From: MGNI01 sp964353875
GTDB taxonomy: Bacteria > Chloroflexota > Anaerolineae > Anaerolineales > E44-bin32
Assembly (NCBI GenBank): GCA_964353875.1
Contig: CAYGXU010000013.1
Coordinates: forward strand, 1 to 45,435
Length of the DNA: 45,435 bases
Reading direction: 5' to 3'
How positions within the stretch are numbered: position 1 is the stretch's first letter; every line of letters begins with the position of its first letter. The notes beneath the pieces are model-generated. The model made no database searches. It saw only the letters and a program-made list of their open reading frames with translations, and was not told the origin of the DNA. This document shows, piece by piece, positions 23,454 through 32,861 of the stretch. Position numbers and translations under genes: made by a program.

Positions 23454-24491
23454 ATGTCTACAAATCAACTTCCGCTCCCACCCCATTATGATCCGAATAA
23501 TGTAGGAATGGTTTGGCGAGTGCCCTACCAGGAACGCTTTCAGCAAGCATTGCAATGGGCTCAGATTCATCACCTAACATCTGCCATAGAAGACAAATTT
23601 CGAATCTGTCTGATTTTGGTTGATATTCAAAATACATTTTGCATTCCTGATTTCGAATTGTTCGTCGCTGGCCGGTCAGGGAATGGCGCTGTCGAGGATA
23701 ACAAGCGTTTATGTGCCTTTATATACAGCAATCTGCCTCGCATCACAGAAATCTCACCGACCATGGATACCCATCAGGCGATGCAGATCTTCCATAGTAT
23801 TTTTCTTGTCGATAAAAATGGTGAGCATCCACCCGCATTCACGCTCATCTCAGCGGAAGATATCGAACAGGGGCATTGGAAAATAAATCCTGCCCTGCTC
23901 CCCATCCTTAAGATCGATCCTCATGATGCCCATCGTTATTTGCGCCATTACGTCCGCACTTTGAGTGAAAGTGGGAAATTCAATCTCACCATTTGGCCTT
24001 ATCATGCGATGTTGGGCGGAATTGGGCATGCTTTGGTCTCCGCCGTAGAAGAAGCCATCTTTTTCCACACCATCGCCCGGCACAGTCAGCCTGATTATCA
24101 GATCAAGGGGGATAATCCGCTCACAGAGCATTATTCCGTCTTAGGCCCAGAAGTGACGCAGGATGATCAAGGCAGGAAGATCGGCATGAAAAATCAAGAA
24201 TTCGCCGAGAAGCTGACGCTATTTGACATGCTGGTCATCGCCGGACAAGCCAAGAGTCATTGTGTTGCCTGGACCCTTGATGATCTCCTTCAAGAAATTC
24301 TTGTCCACGATCAATCCCAAGCCAGAAAAGTTTACCTGCTCGAAGATTGCACTTCTCCGGTTGTGATTCCTGGCGCTGTCGATTACACCGATGAAGCGGA
24401 CCGGGCGTTTCGGAGGTTTGCAGACGCCGGGATGCATGTTGTCCGCTCAACCGATCCGATTGAACATTGGCCAGATGTGGGGTTTGCGTAG
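23454..24491 (+). CDS. Isochorismatase-fold cysteine hydrolase, enlarged form
   Basis: A 345-residue protein with the isochorismatase/nicotinamidase fold. Catalytic-triad candidates are the Asp in LILVDIQNTFC (about residue 57) and the Cys in GQAKSHCVAWT (about 269); a Lys is expected between them. It is much longer than usual members (180-220 residues). The first 45 residues precede the core, and a large insertion lies between the Asp and Cys segments (roughly 75-240). SPVVIPGAVDYTDEADRAFRRFADAGMHV is the usual C-terminal helix-strand. Likely an amide or imide hydrolase; the substrate is unknown. The start is supported by AGGT upstream. Confidence 0.75.
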   Translation: MSTNQLPLPPHYDPNNVGMVWRVPYQERFQQALQWAQIHHLTSAIEDKFRICLILVDIQNTFCIPDFELFVAGRSGNGAVEDNKRLCAFIYSNLPRITEISPTMDTHQAMQIFHSIFLVDKNGEHPPAFTLISAEDIEQGHWKINPALLPILKIDPHDAHRYLRHYVRTLSESGKFNLTIWPYHAMLGGIGHALVSAVEEAIFFHTIARHSQPDYQIKGDNPLTEHYSVLGPEVTQDDQGRKIGMKNQEFAEKLTLFDMLVIAGQAKSHCVAWTLDDLLQEILVHDQSQARKVYLLEDCTSPVVIPGAVDYTDEADRAFRRFADAGMHVVRSTDPIEHWPDVGFA

Positions 24492-24980
24492 CCCTGTCAG
24501 CCGAGAGGAAATGAATCGTCAAGCCCAAGATGCATTTTTAAATTCACAGCAAGAACGATTGGTTTACAGCATGGGGGATCATTTTAACCCGAAAATATTC
24601 CATCGACCTAGCCCCTCTCCCCATGCTGGAGAGGATCAGGCTGAGGGAAAAAACCTCACCCCTTCTCCCTTAAGCGAGTGGGGGCTTCATCTCCCATCGA
24701 GAAAGTGAAGGGCGGGACCAATAAACCTCCCTCGCCGGAAAACCCATCATCTGTTCAGAAGGAAGTTGGTTCCTCCTCACTTGCGGGGAGGATAGATTGG
24801 GTGCTGGCGATCTTGATGTTTACTTCACTTAGTGGTCAGAAAGGCAGCATGTTTTTGCCGGTCGTGTTGGCGTTTGGCTGCCACAAATCCCCATGTCATA
24901 ACCAACAACTTCTATTTGGTCGAAAAATTGCCATGGAGGTTCTCTGGTATTCCCCTGTTTGAGAAAGGGCTTGTTTTGAT
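24492..24980. repeat. Intergenic gap with a decayed hairpin-type repeat
   Basis: A 489-bp gap with no supported gene. At 24614-24634 CCTCTCC pairs with GGAGAGG, followed by CTGAGGG and CCTCACCCC. This pattern resembles the CCCCTCTCC...GGAGAGG type of interspersed sequence seen in many bacterial intergenic regions. The copy is imperfect and no second one is present in the window. Confidence 0.4.
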
Positions 24981-26459
24981 TTAAGAAGGATTGAAATAAT
25001 TGTAGATTGCACGTGAGAGGTTCGCCACCAACCTGGAGGCCTGATCCCATATCATCGGAGGATCATTCCAGAGGAAGACTGTAAAGGTATAATTCCCGCC
25101 GGGGGTAAAGACGATCCCGGCATCAACCAAGTATTGCATCGGTGAATCAGTCCAACCATGTTTATGGGCCACACGTGTGCCTTCAGGCACCCCTGCTTCG
25201 ATCAAAGTTCCGATTTTATTTTGTGAGAGCAAATACAGCATTGTTCGACATTCATCTGGGAGGATATCGCTCCCAAAGGCTGCCAGAAGCGCGCCGCCAC
25301 CGTTTGCACATTGATAGATATCGGTTAGCAAGATCCCAATCTCGGAGGCGGTAGTCTGATTGTATGGATCCGGCCCGGTGGTAATATCCGCACGTTGATT
25401 GCCAGGTGTACGAGGTTGAATGAGGAGAGGCGAATCAGCTCTAAAATATCCCCCCAGAAAGCTGCTTTCCAGGCCTAAATCACGCAGGGTATTCGTAACC
25501 ACCACTGGACCGGGACTCCCGGTCTCATCCAGGCCGTTCAACCTCTCTACCAGCCAATCCGAGGTTGCATTGCCGGACTTCACAATCATCTCATACATCC
25601 ACTTTTCCGCTTCTGCATCTAAGGGTTCATTAAAATACCGATAGTACGAGATCATCACCCCTATTTTAATCGTAGAAGCTGCAGTAAAAGCGATGTCCGG
25701 TTCGACCTCAATATCTGCTCCCCTTAGACGAGCGAAGTGGATCTCTTCCCCCGTACGTAAATCCTGCAGATAAATCACAGCCAGACCATCAAAATTGGCC
25801 ACTTCCAAATTTTGTTTAAGCAGAATCTCAAGGGTTGAAAAAGCAGGTCGTGGCGCTTCTTGAGACACGACCGGCAGGTTCACCCGTCGCGTAGATGGTC
25901 TATTGAGAATCTCGCCAATCAATTCTTTAGCCCTGGTGATATCGAGTACCTGTCCGGGTTTGCCGGAATTAAAATTGGGCGTGCCAGGCACCGGCGCAGC
26001 TGCTTGCGGGGGCTGATCATAACGAGCAGCAATGTCGCGTAACGTTACTTCTAATTCCGTTTGTGAGAATTCGGATTTGAGTGGGATACTCTGCTGTTGC
26101 CCGGGGCGCTTCCAGAGGAAATCCCAGAATCCTTCCCAGAAATCAGTTTCCGTACGCGCCAGTTCTGCCGCAGCGAGCATGACTTCGGTATCCAGACGAA
26201 ATCCCACACCGGCTGGATTGAGCAAAATTATCGCATCGCCATAGTACAACTCAACCGGAGTGCTGTATACCTGAAGCAAGCGCTCGAGAGCCTTGGCTTT
26301 CTCAAGCCCTCCAACCGGAACTCCAGCGATGGTTAAACGATTGGGGAGGCTTACTCGCTCTCGGCTATATCGGATTAGCTCAAAAAAAGTCAAACCGAAA
26401 GCCAAGATGAGCAATCCAATTGAGATCCACAGCAGCAGGCTTGGCCTACGTTTCCTCAT
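24981..26459 (-). CDS. Membrane-anchored class A beta-lactamase-like serine hydrolase
   Basis: A 492-residue protein: N-terminal membrane helix (about residues 8-27), a PG_binding_4/VanW-type domain (about 37-200; LTIAGVPVGGLEKAKALERLL), and a class A beta-lactamase-like domain (about 215-490). The active-site motifs are AASTIKIG (S-x-x-K, about 284), VKSGNATSDW (SxN motif, about 314) and HKHGWTDS (KTG equivalent, here KHG, about 433). The Glu of the class A omega loop is not obvious, so a transpeptidase, carboxypeptidase or esterase role at the wall is likelier than antibiotic resistance. SD GGAGG precedes the ATG. Confidence 0.8.
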   Translation of the reverse strand: MRKRRPSLLLWISIGLLILAFGLTFFELIRYSRERVSLPNRLTIAGVPVGGLEKAKALERLLQVYSTPVELYYGDAIILLNPAGVGFRLDTEVMLAAAELARTETDFWEGFWDFLWKRPGQQQSIPLKSEFSQTELEVTLRDIAARYDQPPQAAAPVPGTPNFNSGKPGQVLDITRAKELIGEILNRPSTRRVNLPVVSQEAPRPAFSTLEILLKQNLEVANFDGLAVIYLQDLRTGEEIHFARLRGADIEVEPDIAFTAASTIKIGVMISYYRYFNEPLDAEAEKWMYEMIVKSGNATSDWLVERLNGLDETGSPGPVVVTNTLRDLGLESSFLGGYFRADSPLLIQPRTPGNQRADITTGPDPYNQTTASEIGILLTDIYQCANGGGALLAAFGSDILPDECRTMLYLLSQNKIGTLIEAGVPEGTRVAHKHGWTDSPMQYLVDAGIVFTPGGNYTFTVFLWNDPPMIWDQASRLVANLSRAIYNYFNPS

Positions 26460-26533
26460 TTGGCCTCCGAGAGGATGAGTATATCATAAGCAATAGAGGC
26501 TGTTTCATTATTTATGCATCCCTTGGTCACCGT

Positions 26534-26932
26534 TCACACCCGCTCAATCGTGACCCTTTCCGGCAATATTTCCAGCCGCCAATATCCCAGACCATCGAAT
26601 TTATAAGTGACCGTCAATCGATTGTGATCACGCTCCACACTTTCAAGGTGAATTGGTCGTTTAAAATTGAACGTAATCAATTCATTATCCCAATCCCCTT
26701 GGAGATGTGGGTCAAAACCTTTCGGAGGGAGAAGCGCTCTTTCAATATCGGTTTCATCAAGTAATAGGCGCAAGATCGCCTCAGAAATGTCCACTACCCA
26801 GAGAAGGCTCGAGCGGGCTTGATTTTCGACCTCCTGGATTCTTTCCGCTTCCGATAGCTCCCATTGGATCGGATTCCAGATCCCGGGCAAGTTGTCAGCA
26901 TTCATCGTCTCCGGATCAATGACACTGGGCAT
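26534..26932 (-). CDS. Conserved-type small protein, unknown
   Basis: I do not recognise this 132-residue protein. It begins with an acidic stretch, has a helical middle (AERIQEVENQARSSLLWVVDISEAILRLLLDE) and a beta-rich C-terminus (ELITFNFKRPIHLESVERDHNRLTVTYKF, YWRLEILPERVTIERV). No signal peptide or membrane helix is seen. A good SD (AAGGAGTG) precedes the ATG, which supports it as a gene. It lies between the beta-lactamase-like gene and valS on the same strand. Confidence 0.6.
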   Translation of the reverse strand: MPSVIDPETMNADNLPGIWNPIQWELSEAERIQEVENQARSSLLWVVDISEAILRLLLDETDIERALLPPKGFDPHLQGDWDNELITFNFKRPIHLESVERDHNRLTVTYKFDGLGYWRLEILPERVTIERV

Positions 26933-27057
26933 GGAAACACTCCTTTTGAATAGTTCTTATTCACATATATTGAACGGCAATGTACGTCCTGGATCTTTCT
27001 TCTTCTGATTAATTTTTACTTTTTCCCGATCTCGATCACTTATCGGCATGTCCTCGA

Positions 27058-29739
27058 TCAACCAAAGGACTGAAGTTGCTCCTCCAATATCTTAGCATTC
27101 TCCTCCAGAGCTGAAAGTCTGTCTCTTTCCTTCTCGACCACCTCTGTAGGAGCACGTTGTGAAAATGGACTTGCCAGTAAGCCTTTTAGGCGTCCTATCT
27201 GTTTCTCAACCTCAGCCAGCTCTTTCGAAATCCTTTCTCGTTCCACCTCCAGATCCAGCATTCCGGAGAGTGGCAAATAAACCTCAATCGAGCCAATTGC
27301 CAGAGGTATCGCGTCGGCGGGTTTTTCTTCGAGCATCCGCTCCATTCTCAAACGCTTCGGGTCGAGATGACCGAGGTGGATTAACACCTCCCGCATCGAC
27401 TCAAGCAAGGTCTGGTAACCGCCTGTCTGGATGAGAGCCGTGATCGTTTTCCCCGCCTCGACTCTCTTTTCTGAGCGTATATTACGAATAGATCGGACGA
27501 GCTCCATGATCATTGAAAAATCTTGGATGGCAGAGAGATCAACCTCGATTTTGGCCTCTTCTTCGGGCCATCGCGAGGTCATGATCGCCTGGTCCCATCC
27601 TTCGGGGGGAGCAAACCCCGCTGGGTGACTTTGACAGGCCTCCTTCAGATGCCCCCACAATTCCTCGGTGACAAAAGGAATGAAGGGATGCAGCATACGC
27701 AGGCATGTATCCAGCACATGAACCATGGTCTTCACCGTAAGCCATGCGTTTGCTTCGTCCTCTTGTACCTGAAGCTTGGCAACCTCAAGATACCAATCTG
27801 CAAACTCACTCCAGAAGAAGTCATAAATTTCTCTTCCGGCCTCTCCATATTGGAAGGTGTCAAACAATCGGTTCACATCCCGTGTAAGCTGCGTCAAGCG
27901 CGCCCGGATCCAACGATCAGCCAGGGTTGGCTGAGGCTGTGTTGGGGGGCATATGGGAGCTTGATCGATCGCGGCAATCACCAGCCGTCCCACATTCCAG
28001 ATCTTGTTGGCAAAATTGCGATTGGCTTCGACCTTTTTTAGACTGAGATTCATATCATTGCCGGGTGTTGAGCCCGTGAGAAGGGTGAAGCGTAGAGCAT
28101 CGGTCCCGTATTCATCCATCAGTTTGAGAGGATCGATCACATTCCCTAAAGATTTACTCATTTTTCTTCCGGCCTCATCCCTTACAAGGCCATGCAGGTA
28201 GATGTAGCGGAAGGGGACTTCGCCGGTGAATTCCAAACCAAGCATCACCATTCGAGCGACCCAGAAGAAAAGGATATCATAGCCTGTCTCCATCATGGTC
28301 GTCGGGTAAAACGCTTCCAAGTCAGGTGTTGCCTCCGGCCAGCCAAGGGCGGAGAAAGGCCACAAACCCGATGAAAACCAAGTATCTAAGACATCCGGAT
28401 CTTGTTCAATTGCTTTCGAATTGCAATGCTGGCAACGATCAGGATCTGTACGACTCACTGTGATTTTTCCGCATTCATGACAATGCCAGGCTGGGATTTG
28501 ATGCCCCCACCAAAGCTGTCTCGAAATGCACCAATCCCTGATACTTTCCAACCAGTTGTAATAAACGCCTGTAAAACGCTCGGGAATGATCACGATTTTG
28601 CCTGAACGAACCGCCTCAATAGCAGGTTTCGCTAAGGGTTCCATTCGCACGAACCATTGAGTCGAAACCATCGGTTCGATCGCCTCGCCTCCGCGTTGGC
28701 TTCGTGGGATTTGGGTAACGTAAGGTTCGGTTTTAATCGTCAAACCCGCTGTCTGCATGTCTTCCCATAGACGTTCACGACATTGGTAGCGATCCAAACC
28801 CTGGTAGGGTCCAGCGTTCTCGTTCATCGTGGCATCTGGATTGAGCACATTGATGATTTCCAGCCCATGTTTCTGTCCAATTTCATAATCTGTTGGGTCA
28901 TGACCTGGGGTAATTTTTAATGCCCCAGCGCCAAACTCGCGATCGACATAATCATCTTCGATCACCGGGATGGAACGATTGAGAATCGGAACCAAGCAGC
29001 GTTTCCCCACAAGATGATGGAAACGATCATCCTCGGGATGCACGGCCACCGCGGTGTCACCCAGGATGGTTTCCGGTCTCGTAGTGGCAACCGGTATGAA
29101 TTCCTCCATTCCCTCAACACGGTATTTAAAATAATACAACTTACCCTCTTCTTCGGAGTATTCCACCTCCAAGTTGCTAACCGCTGTTTTGAGACCAGGA
29201 GACCAGTTGACTAAATATGAACCCCGATAGATCAATCCCTTTTCATATAAACGAACAAAAGCCTCTCGCACAGCGCGCGAGAGACCTTCATCCAGAGTAA
29301 AACGCTCCCTTTCCCAATCACACGAAGCCCCCTGCCTGCGGATTTGCTTGGTAATGATCCCGCCATATTTTCGCTTCCACTCCCAAGTTCGTTGAATGAA
29401 CTGCTCGCGTCCTACTTGTTCGCGCGATATCCCTTGCTTGCGGAGATATGTCTCGACCTGGAGTTGTGTAGCAATGCCAGCATGATCCGAACCGGGAACC
29501 CAGAGGGTTGGCACGCCCCTCATCCGACTGTGGCGGATCATCAAATCCTCGATGGAGAGTGTTATCGCATGACCAAGGTGAAGTTCACCGGTGACATTAG
29601 GCGGCGGCATGGAAATCACATATGGTTTTTGAGTTCGATCCTCCCGTGGACGAAAATAGCCTTTCTCCTGCCACATTTCATATAGTCGTTCTTCTACCTT
29701 GGAGGGATCATAGGCTTTTGGAAGTGCGAATCTTGACAT
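27058..29739 (-). CDS. valS: Valyl-tRNA synthetase, bacterial type
   Basis: An 893-residue class I synthetase that charges tRNA-Val with valine and hydrolyses mischarged Thr-tRNA-Val. Motifs: PPPNVTGELHLGH (HIGH box, residues 46-57), the editing-domain VATTRPETILGDTAVAVHPEDDR near 220, CISRQLWWGHQIPAWHC, and RKMSKSLGNVIDP (KMSKS, near 530). A C-terminal coiled coil (about 830-893, with RISKELAEVEKQIGRLKGLL) is typical of bacterial ValS. The ATG at 29739 is chosen because AAGGAG stands upstream; the in-frame TTG at 29757 falls before that SD. It lies 76 nt after a second, different ValS gene and may share its T-box-controlled transcript. Confidence 0.95.
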   Translation of the reverse strand: MSRFALPKAYDPSKVEERLYEMWQEKGYFRPREDRTQKPYVISMPPPNVTGELHLGHAITLSIEDLMIRHSRMRGVPTLWVPGSDHAGIATQLQVETYLRKQGISREQVGREQFIQRTWEWKRKYGGIITKQIRRQGASCDWERERFTLDEGLSRAVREAFVRLYEKGLIYRGSYLVNWSPGLKTAVSNLEVEYSEEEGKLYYFKYRVEGMEEFIPVATTRPETILGDTAVAVHPEDDRFHHLVGKRCLVPILNRSIPVIEDDYVDREFGAGALKITPGHDPTDYEIGQKHGLEIINVLNPDATMNENAGPYQGLDRYQCRERLWEDMQTAGLTIKTEPYVTQIPRSQRGGEAIEPMVSTQWFVRMEPLAKPAIEAVRSGKIVIIPERFTGVYYNWLESIRDWCISRQLWWGHQIPAWHCHECGKITVSRTDPDRCQHCNSKAIEQDPDVLDTWFSSGLWPFSALGWPEATPDLEAFYPTTMMETGYDILFFWVARMVMLGLEFTGEVPFRYIYLHGLVRDEAGRKMSKSLGNVIDPLKLMDEYGTDALRFTLLTGSTPGNDMNLSLKKVEANRNFANKIWNVGRLVIAAIDQAPICPPTQPQPTLADRWIRARLTQLTRDVNRLFDTFQYGEAGREIYDFFWSEFADWYLEVAKLQVQEDEANAWLTVKTMVHVLDTCLRMLHPFIPFVTEELWGHLKEACQSHPAGFAPPEGWDQAIMTSRWPEEEAKIEVDLSAIQDFSMIMELVRSIRNIRSEKRVEAGKTITALIQTGGYQTLLESMREVLIHLGHLDPKRLRMERMLEEKPADAIPLAIGSIEVYLPLSGMLDLEVERERISKELAEVEKQIGRLKGLLASPFSQRAPTEVVEKERDRLSALEENAKILEEQLQSFG

Positions 29740-29815
29740 GTAGGTCTCCTTGATCAAGTTCTGCTGTAAATATTAGTAGATGTACAAATCCATGCAAAGT
29801 GAGACAATAAAGCTG

Positions 29816-32260
29816 TCATAACCTTAATGCAACTCCAACCTCAGCGATCGTTGACAGGTTGACCTCATCGACGGGCAACTCTGAGACGATTTCCACTATT
29901 CTCGCACGCGTTGCACTTTGTAGATCAACCAACGAATCATGAAAATACATGACCAATCCGGGGTTAGTTATTGCCACTTGTATCCGGTTGATTTCACGAG
30001 AGAGCGGTAATCGCTCTTCACTCTTAATGCGACGAACCGTTGTTAAGACCTCCATTAAAGCTATGCCAAATGCATCAATCAACTCGTCCTGCTCGACCCA
30101 TTGCATTTGCGGCCATGGTCCTAGGTGAATCGTGGGGCGTCCTTCTTTTTCTGCATAAAGGATACGAAAAACTTCCTCGGTGATATGAGGGAGCAGAGGA
30201 GCGAATAGCTTCAAGATGGTCAAGAAAACATGGTAAAGCGTATATCGCGCTTTCTCATGATCCTGTCCATCACCCTGATAAAGACGATGTTTAGCCAATT
30301 CGATATAATTATCGGCCAGATCGTGCCAGAAAAGGTTTTCGGTCTCGTTCTTGGCGCTCACATAGTCGTATTGACGGTAGGCAGTTGTCGCCAAATGGAT
30401 CACCCTCTGAGTCCTACTCAGGATCCAGCGATCAACTGGCAGAAGTTGATCAACATCAACCCTAGGGCGCTCTCCTGAGAGGAAAGGTTCAGAAAATCTG
30501 GCTACATTCCATAGCTTTGTGTTCAATCGAGCGCCGTTGCGGATCTTTTGCTCATCGATGACTGCGTCTTTCCCATACCCGGATGAAGCTGCCCAGTAAC
30601 GTACTCCATCCGCGGAATGGCGCTCGATCACGCTCATCGGCGTAATCAGCCCGCCTCCACGGCTTTTACTGATTTTACCTTTGCCTGAGGGGGCGATGCC
30701 CCACCCGGAAATAGCAATATCCTTCCAGGGAATCTCACCAAAATGGAGCACCGATTTCACGATCGTGTAAAAAGCCCAAGTTCGGATAATCTCATGTGCT
30801 TGTGGTCGCAAAGACATCGGGAAGACTTGTTGATACAACTGGGGATCCTCCAACCATCGACCCACAATTTGCGGGGATAGGGATGACGTTGCCCAGGTGT
30901 CCATGACATCCTTCTCCGGGATGAATTGATGGCTGCCACAGGGGCAAGGTTGTTTTGGCATTTCACTCAGCGGATCGATCGGTAAGCGCTCCTGCTCAGC
31001 GAAGATCACTTGCCCACATTCTTCACAATACCAGAGTGGAAATGGGACTCCGAAGAAACGTTGGCGGGAGATTAACCAGTCCCAGTTTAAATTCTCGACC
31101 CATTGCCGATAACGCATCTTCATATACTCGGGATGCCACTTAATCCCCTCCCCAGCCTGAAGAAATTTATCTTTGAAATCCAGAATACGGATAAACCATT
31201 GTTTGGTCACAAGGTATTCCACAGGTGTGTCGCAACGTTCGTGGGCGCGCACGATTTGAGGAAAAATCTCCTCCTTGAGAAGGAAGCCTTGCTCCGCGAG
31301 AGCAGCAACCATTCGATGATGAGCATCCACGGCTTTCATCCCGGTGAAATCCCCCGCTTCTTGGGTCAGGCGGCCTTCCCCATCCAGGATGGTTTTCAAG
31401 GGCAGATGGTATGTGCGCCACCAATCGATGTCCGTTGTATCACCGAAAGTACAACACATTACGATTCCCGTCCCTTTGCCCCGATCCACGCGGGCATCTT
31501 CCAGGATGGGCACCTCACAATTAAAAAGCGGAGTTCTGGCCTGTTGACCGATCAATGCTCGATGCTGCTCGTCCTCAGGATGGATAAAAACCGCGACACA
31601 AGCAGGAAGCAACTCGGGGCGAGTTGTGGCGATAGGCAAGATGGATCCATCCTCCGTGTGGAATGCAATGGTATACAATTTGCGCTCACGCTGTAAGTCG
31701 TTCAGATCCGCTTGCGCCAGCGCTGTTCTGCATTCAGAGCACCAAATGGATGGCGCTAAGTCGCGATAAATCATTCCCTTTTGATATAAATGTATGAAGG
31801 AAAGTTGTGAAGTACGTCTGGCCAACTCGCCAATGGTTCGATATGAATAATCCCAGTCAATGGAGAGTGCCAATCGTTGCCACAGTGAGCGATATTCCTC
31901 ACCAATCTGCTTGCTGATCTGTAGGCAATTCTCGATGAAGATTTGCCTGCCAATTGTGCGCGCATCTATCCCCAGTTGTTTTTCTACCAGCCGCTCTGTA
32001 GGAAGCCCATTATCATCAAAACCCATGGGGTAAAAAACATCATAACCATTCATACGCCAAAAACGTGCCATGAAATCGGTTTGACTATAGGAATAGACAT
32101 GTCCAAGGTGAAGATGGCCAGAAACCGTAGGCGGCGGTGTATCGATGGAAAAGGTCGGGCCTCTCGACCCACGCTGGTAGCGGTAAATCCCTTCCCGCCC
32201 CCATTGATCTTGCAGCCGCGGCTCCACTTCATTTGGATCATAATGAGGCAACATTGACAT
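29816..32260 (-). CDS. valS: Valyl-tRNA synthetase, archaeal-like type
   Basis: A second ValS of about 814 residues, distinct from its neighbour. Motifs: TPPPTVSGHLHLGHVYSYSQ (HIGH box near 48-54), the zinc-type APSIWCSECRTALAQADL segment, the editing region IATTRPELLPACVAVFIHPED, and GKGKISKSRGGG (KMSKS, near 535). The TRPELLPACVAV and CRTALAQA wording and the lack of a C-terminal coiled coil match the archaeal and alphaproteobacterial (Rickettsia-like) ValS branch. It is the first gene after a Val-specific T-box. GTG, ATG, ATG and a later ATG are possible starts; I use the ATG at 32260, about 7 nt from AGGA. Catalytic motifs look intact. Confidence 0.9.
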   Translation of the reverse strand: MSMLPHYDPNEVEPRLQDQWGREGIYRYQRGSRGPTFSIDTPPPTVSGHLHLGHVYSYSQTDFMARFWRMNGYDVFYPMGFDDNGLPTERLVEKQLGIDARTIGRQIFIENCLQISKQIGEEYRSLWQRLALSIDWDYSYRTIGELARRTSQLSFIHLYQKGMIYRDLAPSIWCSECRTALAQADLNDLQRERKLYTIAFHTEDGSILPIATTRPELLPACVAVFIHPEDEQHRALIGQQARTPLFNCEVPILEDARVDRGKGTGIVMCCTFGDTTDIDWWRTYHLPLKTILDGEGRLTQEAGDFTGMKAVDAHHRMVAALAEQGFLLKEEIFPQIVRAHERCDTPVEYLVTKQWFIRILDFKDKFLQAGEGIKWHPEYMKMRYRQWVENLNWDWLISRQRFFGVPFPLWYCEECGQVIFAEQERLPIDPLSEMPKQPCPCGSHQFIPEKDVMDTWATSSLSPQIVGRWLEDPQLYQQVFPMSLRPQAHEIIRTWAFYTIVKSVLHFGEIPWKDIAISGWGIAPSGKGKISKSRGGGLITPMSVIERHSADGVRYWAASSGYGKDAVIDEQKIRNGARLNTKLWNVARFSEPFLSGERPRVDVDQLLPVDRWILSRTQRVIHLATTAYRQYDYVSAKNETENLFWHDLADNYIELAKHRLYQGDGQDHEKARYTLYHVFLTILKLFAPLLPHITEEVFRILYAEKEGRPTIHLGPWPQMQWVEQDELIDAFGIALMEVLTTVRRIKSEERLPLSREINRIQVAITNPGLVMYFHDSLVDLQSATRARIVEIVSELPVDEVNLSTIAEVGVALRL

Positions 32261-32301
32261 CATCACTTCCTGACTGGTTTAAAACATCTACGCAACCAAA
32301 C

Positions 32302-32337
32302 AAAAAATAAACCCCTCCATCCATGAGGACGAAGGGG
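32302..32337 (-). terminator. T-box regulated terminator
   Basis: CCCCTTCGTCC pairs with GGATGGAGGGG (small mismatches) around a TCAT loop and runs into TTTATTTTTTG on the minus strand. It competes with the antiterminator formed by the T-box sequence just upstream. Confidence 0.85.
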
Positions 32338-32585
32338 AATACCTCCGCGGTACCACCTCATTTCGCCATCCGTTTCCGAATGGACGCGCTTGCCACCCCG
32401 ACAACCATCAGGGCATCGCTATAACGGGCTTACCCGCGCCGTTCTACTCACCTTTTCAGGGTTTCTTCGGCAGTTACGCTGGACGACCTTCAACGACTGC
32501 TGCTGCGGGGGCTTTCAGCCTTTGGCCCCACCTTCTCTGACAGCGCTTCGCCGTCTACTCCTCCCAGCGGATTGTTTTGAATTAT
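32302..32585 (-). promoter_or_regulatory. T-box riboswitch (Val, GUC specifier) upstream of tandem valS genes
   Basis: On the minus strand the leader ends with the T-box sequence AGGTGGTACCGCGG (32358-32345) followed by a terminator hairpin. Stem I is readable: CGCTGG pairs with CCAGCG at the base, an AGTA loop-E motif lies on the 5' side, and GACGGC pairs with GTCGTT above. The 3' side of the loop reads GAAG-GTC-G, so the specifier is GUC (32487-32485), a valine codon, followed by a purine as expected. AGAGA and GAAAG distal-loop motifs are also present. Uncharged tRNA-Val should favour the antiterminator and switch on ValS synthesis. Confidence 0.92.
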
Positions 32586-32591
32586 TACCGC

Positions 32592-32621
32592 ATTATAGCA
32601 AATATTCAAGCTCCTCGTCAA
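32592..32621 (-). promoter_or_regulatory. Promoter of the T-box/valS transcript
   Basis: On the minus strand TTGACG (32621-32616), 18 bases, TATAAT (32597-32592). The predicted start is near 32585, immediately before Stem I. The -35 box lies 16 bp from the end of repeat copy D. Confidence 0.75.
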
Positions 32622-32637
32622 ATAGACACGAATTCAT

Positions 32638-32861
32638 GGGTGCATTCCACGGAGTGTTGCATCCTGTACTGCCACGGCCATATTTGGGTTGGTATGGCGC
32701 TGTCTTAAGAGATCAGCCCTATTCTATCTTTGGCACTCATATTGCCAGGGATGGTAGGGGCGAGAGCCGTTCTCGTAAATATAGGAACTGCTCTTTTGGA
32801 ATGGTCCAACACCGCTGTCTCCCTCAACATGGCAATATGCAACATCTGACGGAATACACCC
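32638..32861 (+). repeat. Interspersed MITE-like repeat, copy D (full length, 224 bp)
   Basis: An intact element with ends GGGTGCATTCC and GGAATACACCC and inner inverted TGTTGCAT / ATGCAACA. Its right 153 bp are 97% identical to copy A. GAATTCA stands on both sides (one base from the left end, directly at the right end), which could be a target-site duplication (GAATTCAT / GAATTCAC, one mismatch). It has no coding capacity for a transposase. Confidence 0.82.

Noticed and set aside
24678..24962. A 94-codon frame in the gap before the beta-lactamase-like gene
   Set aside because: It covers decayed repeat sequence and has low-complexity Pro/Ser content; no SD.
24981..26459. Annotation as an antibiotic-resistance beta-lactamase
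   Set aside because: The deacylation Glu is not evident, the KTG motif is KHG, and a wall-binding domain is fused; a wall-associated role is more likely.
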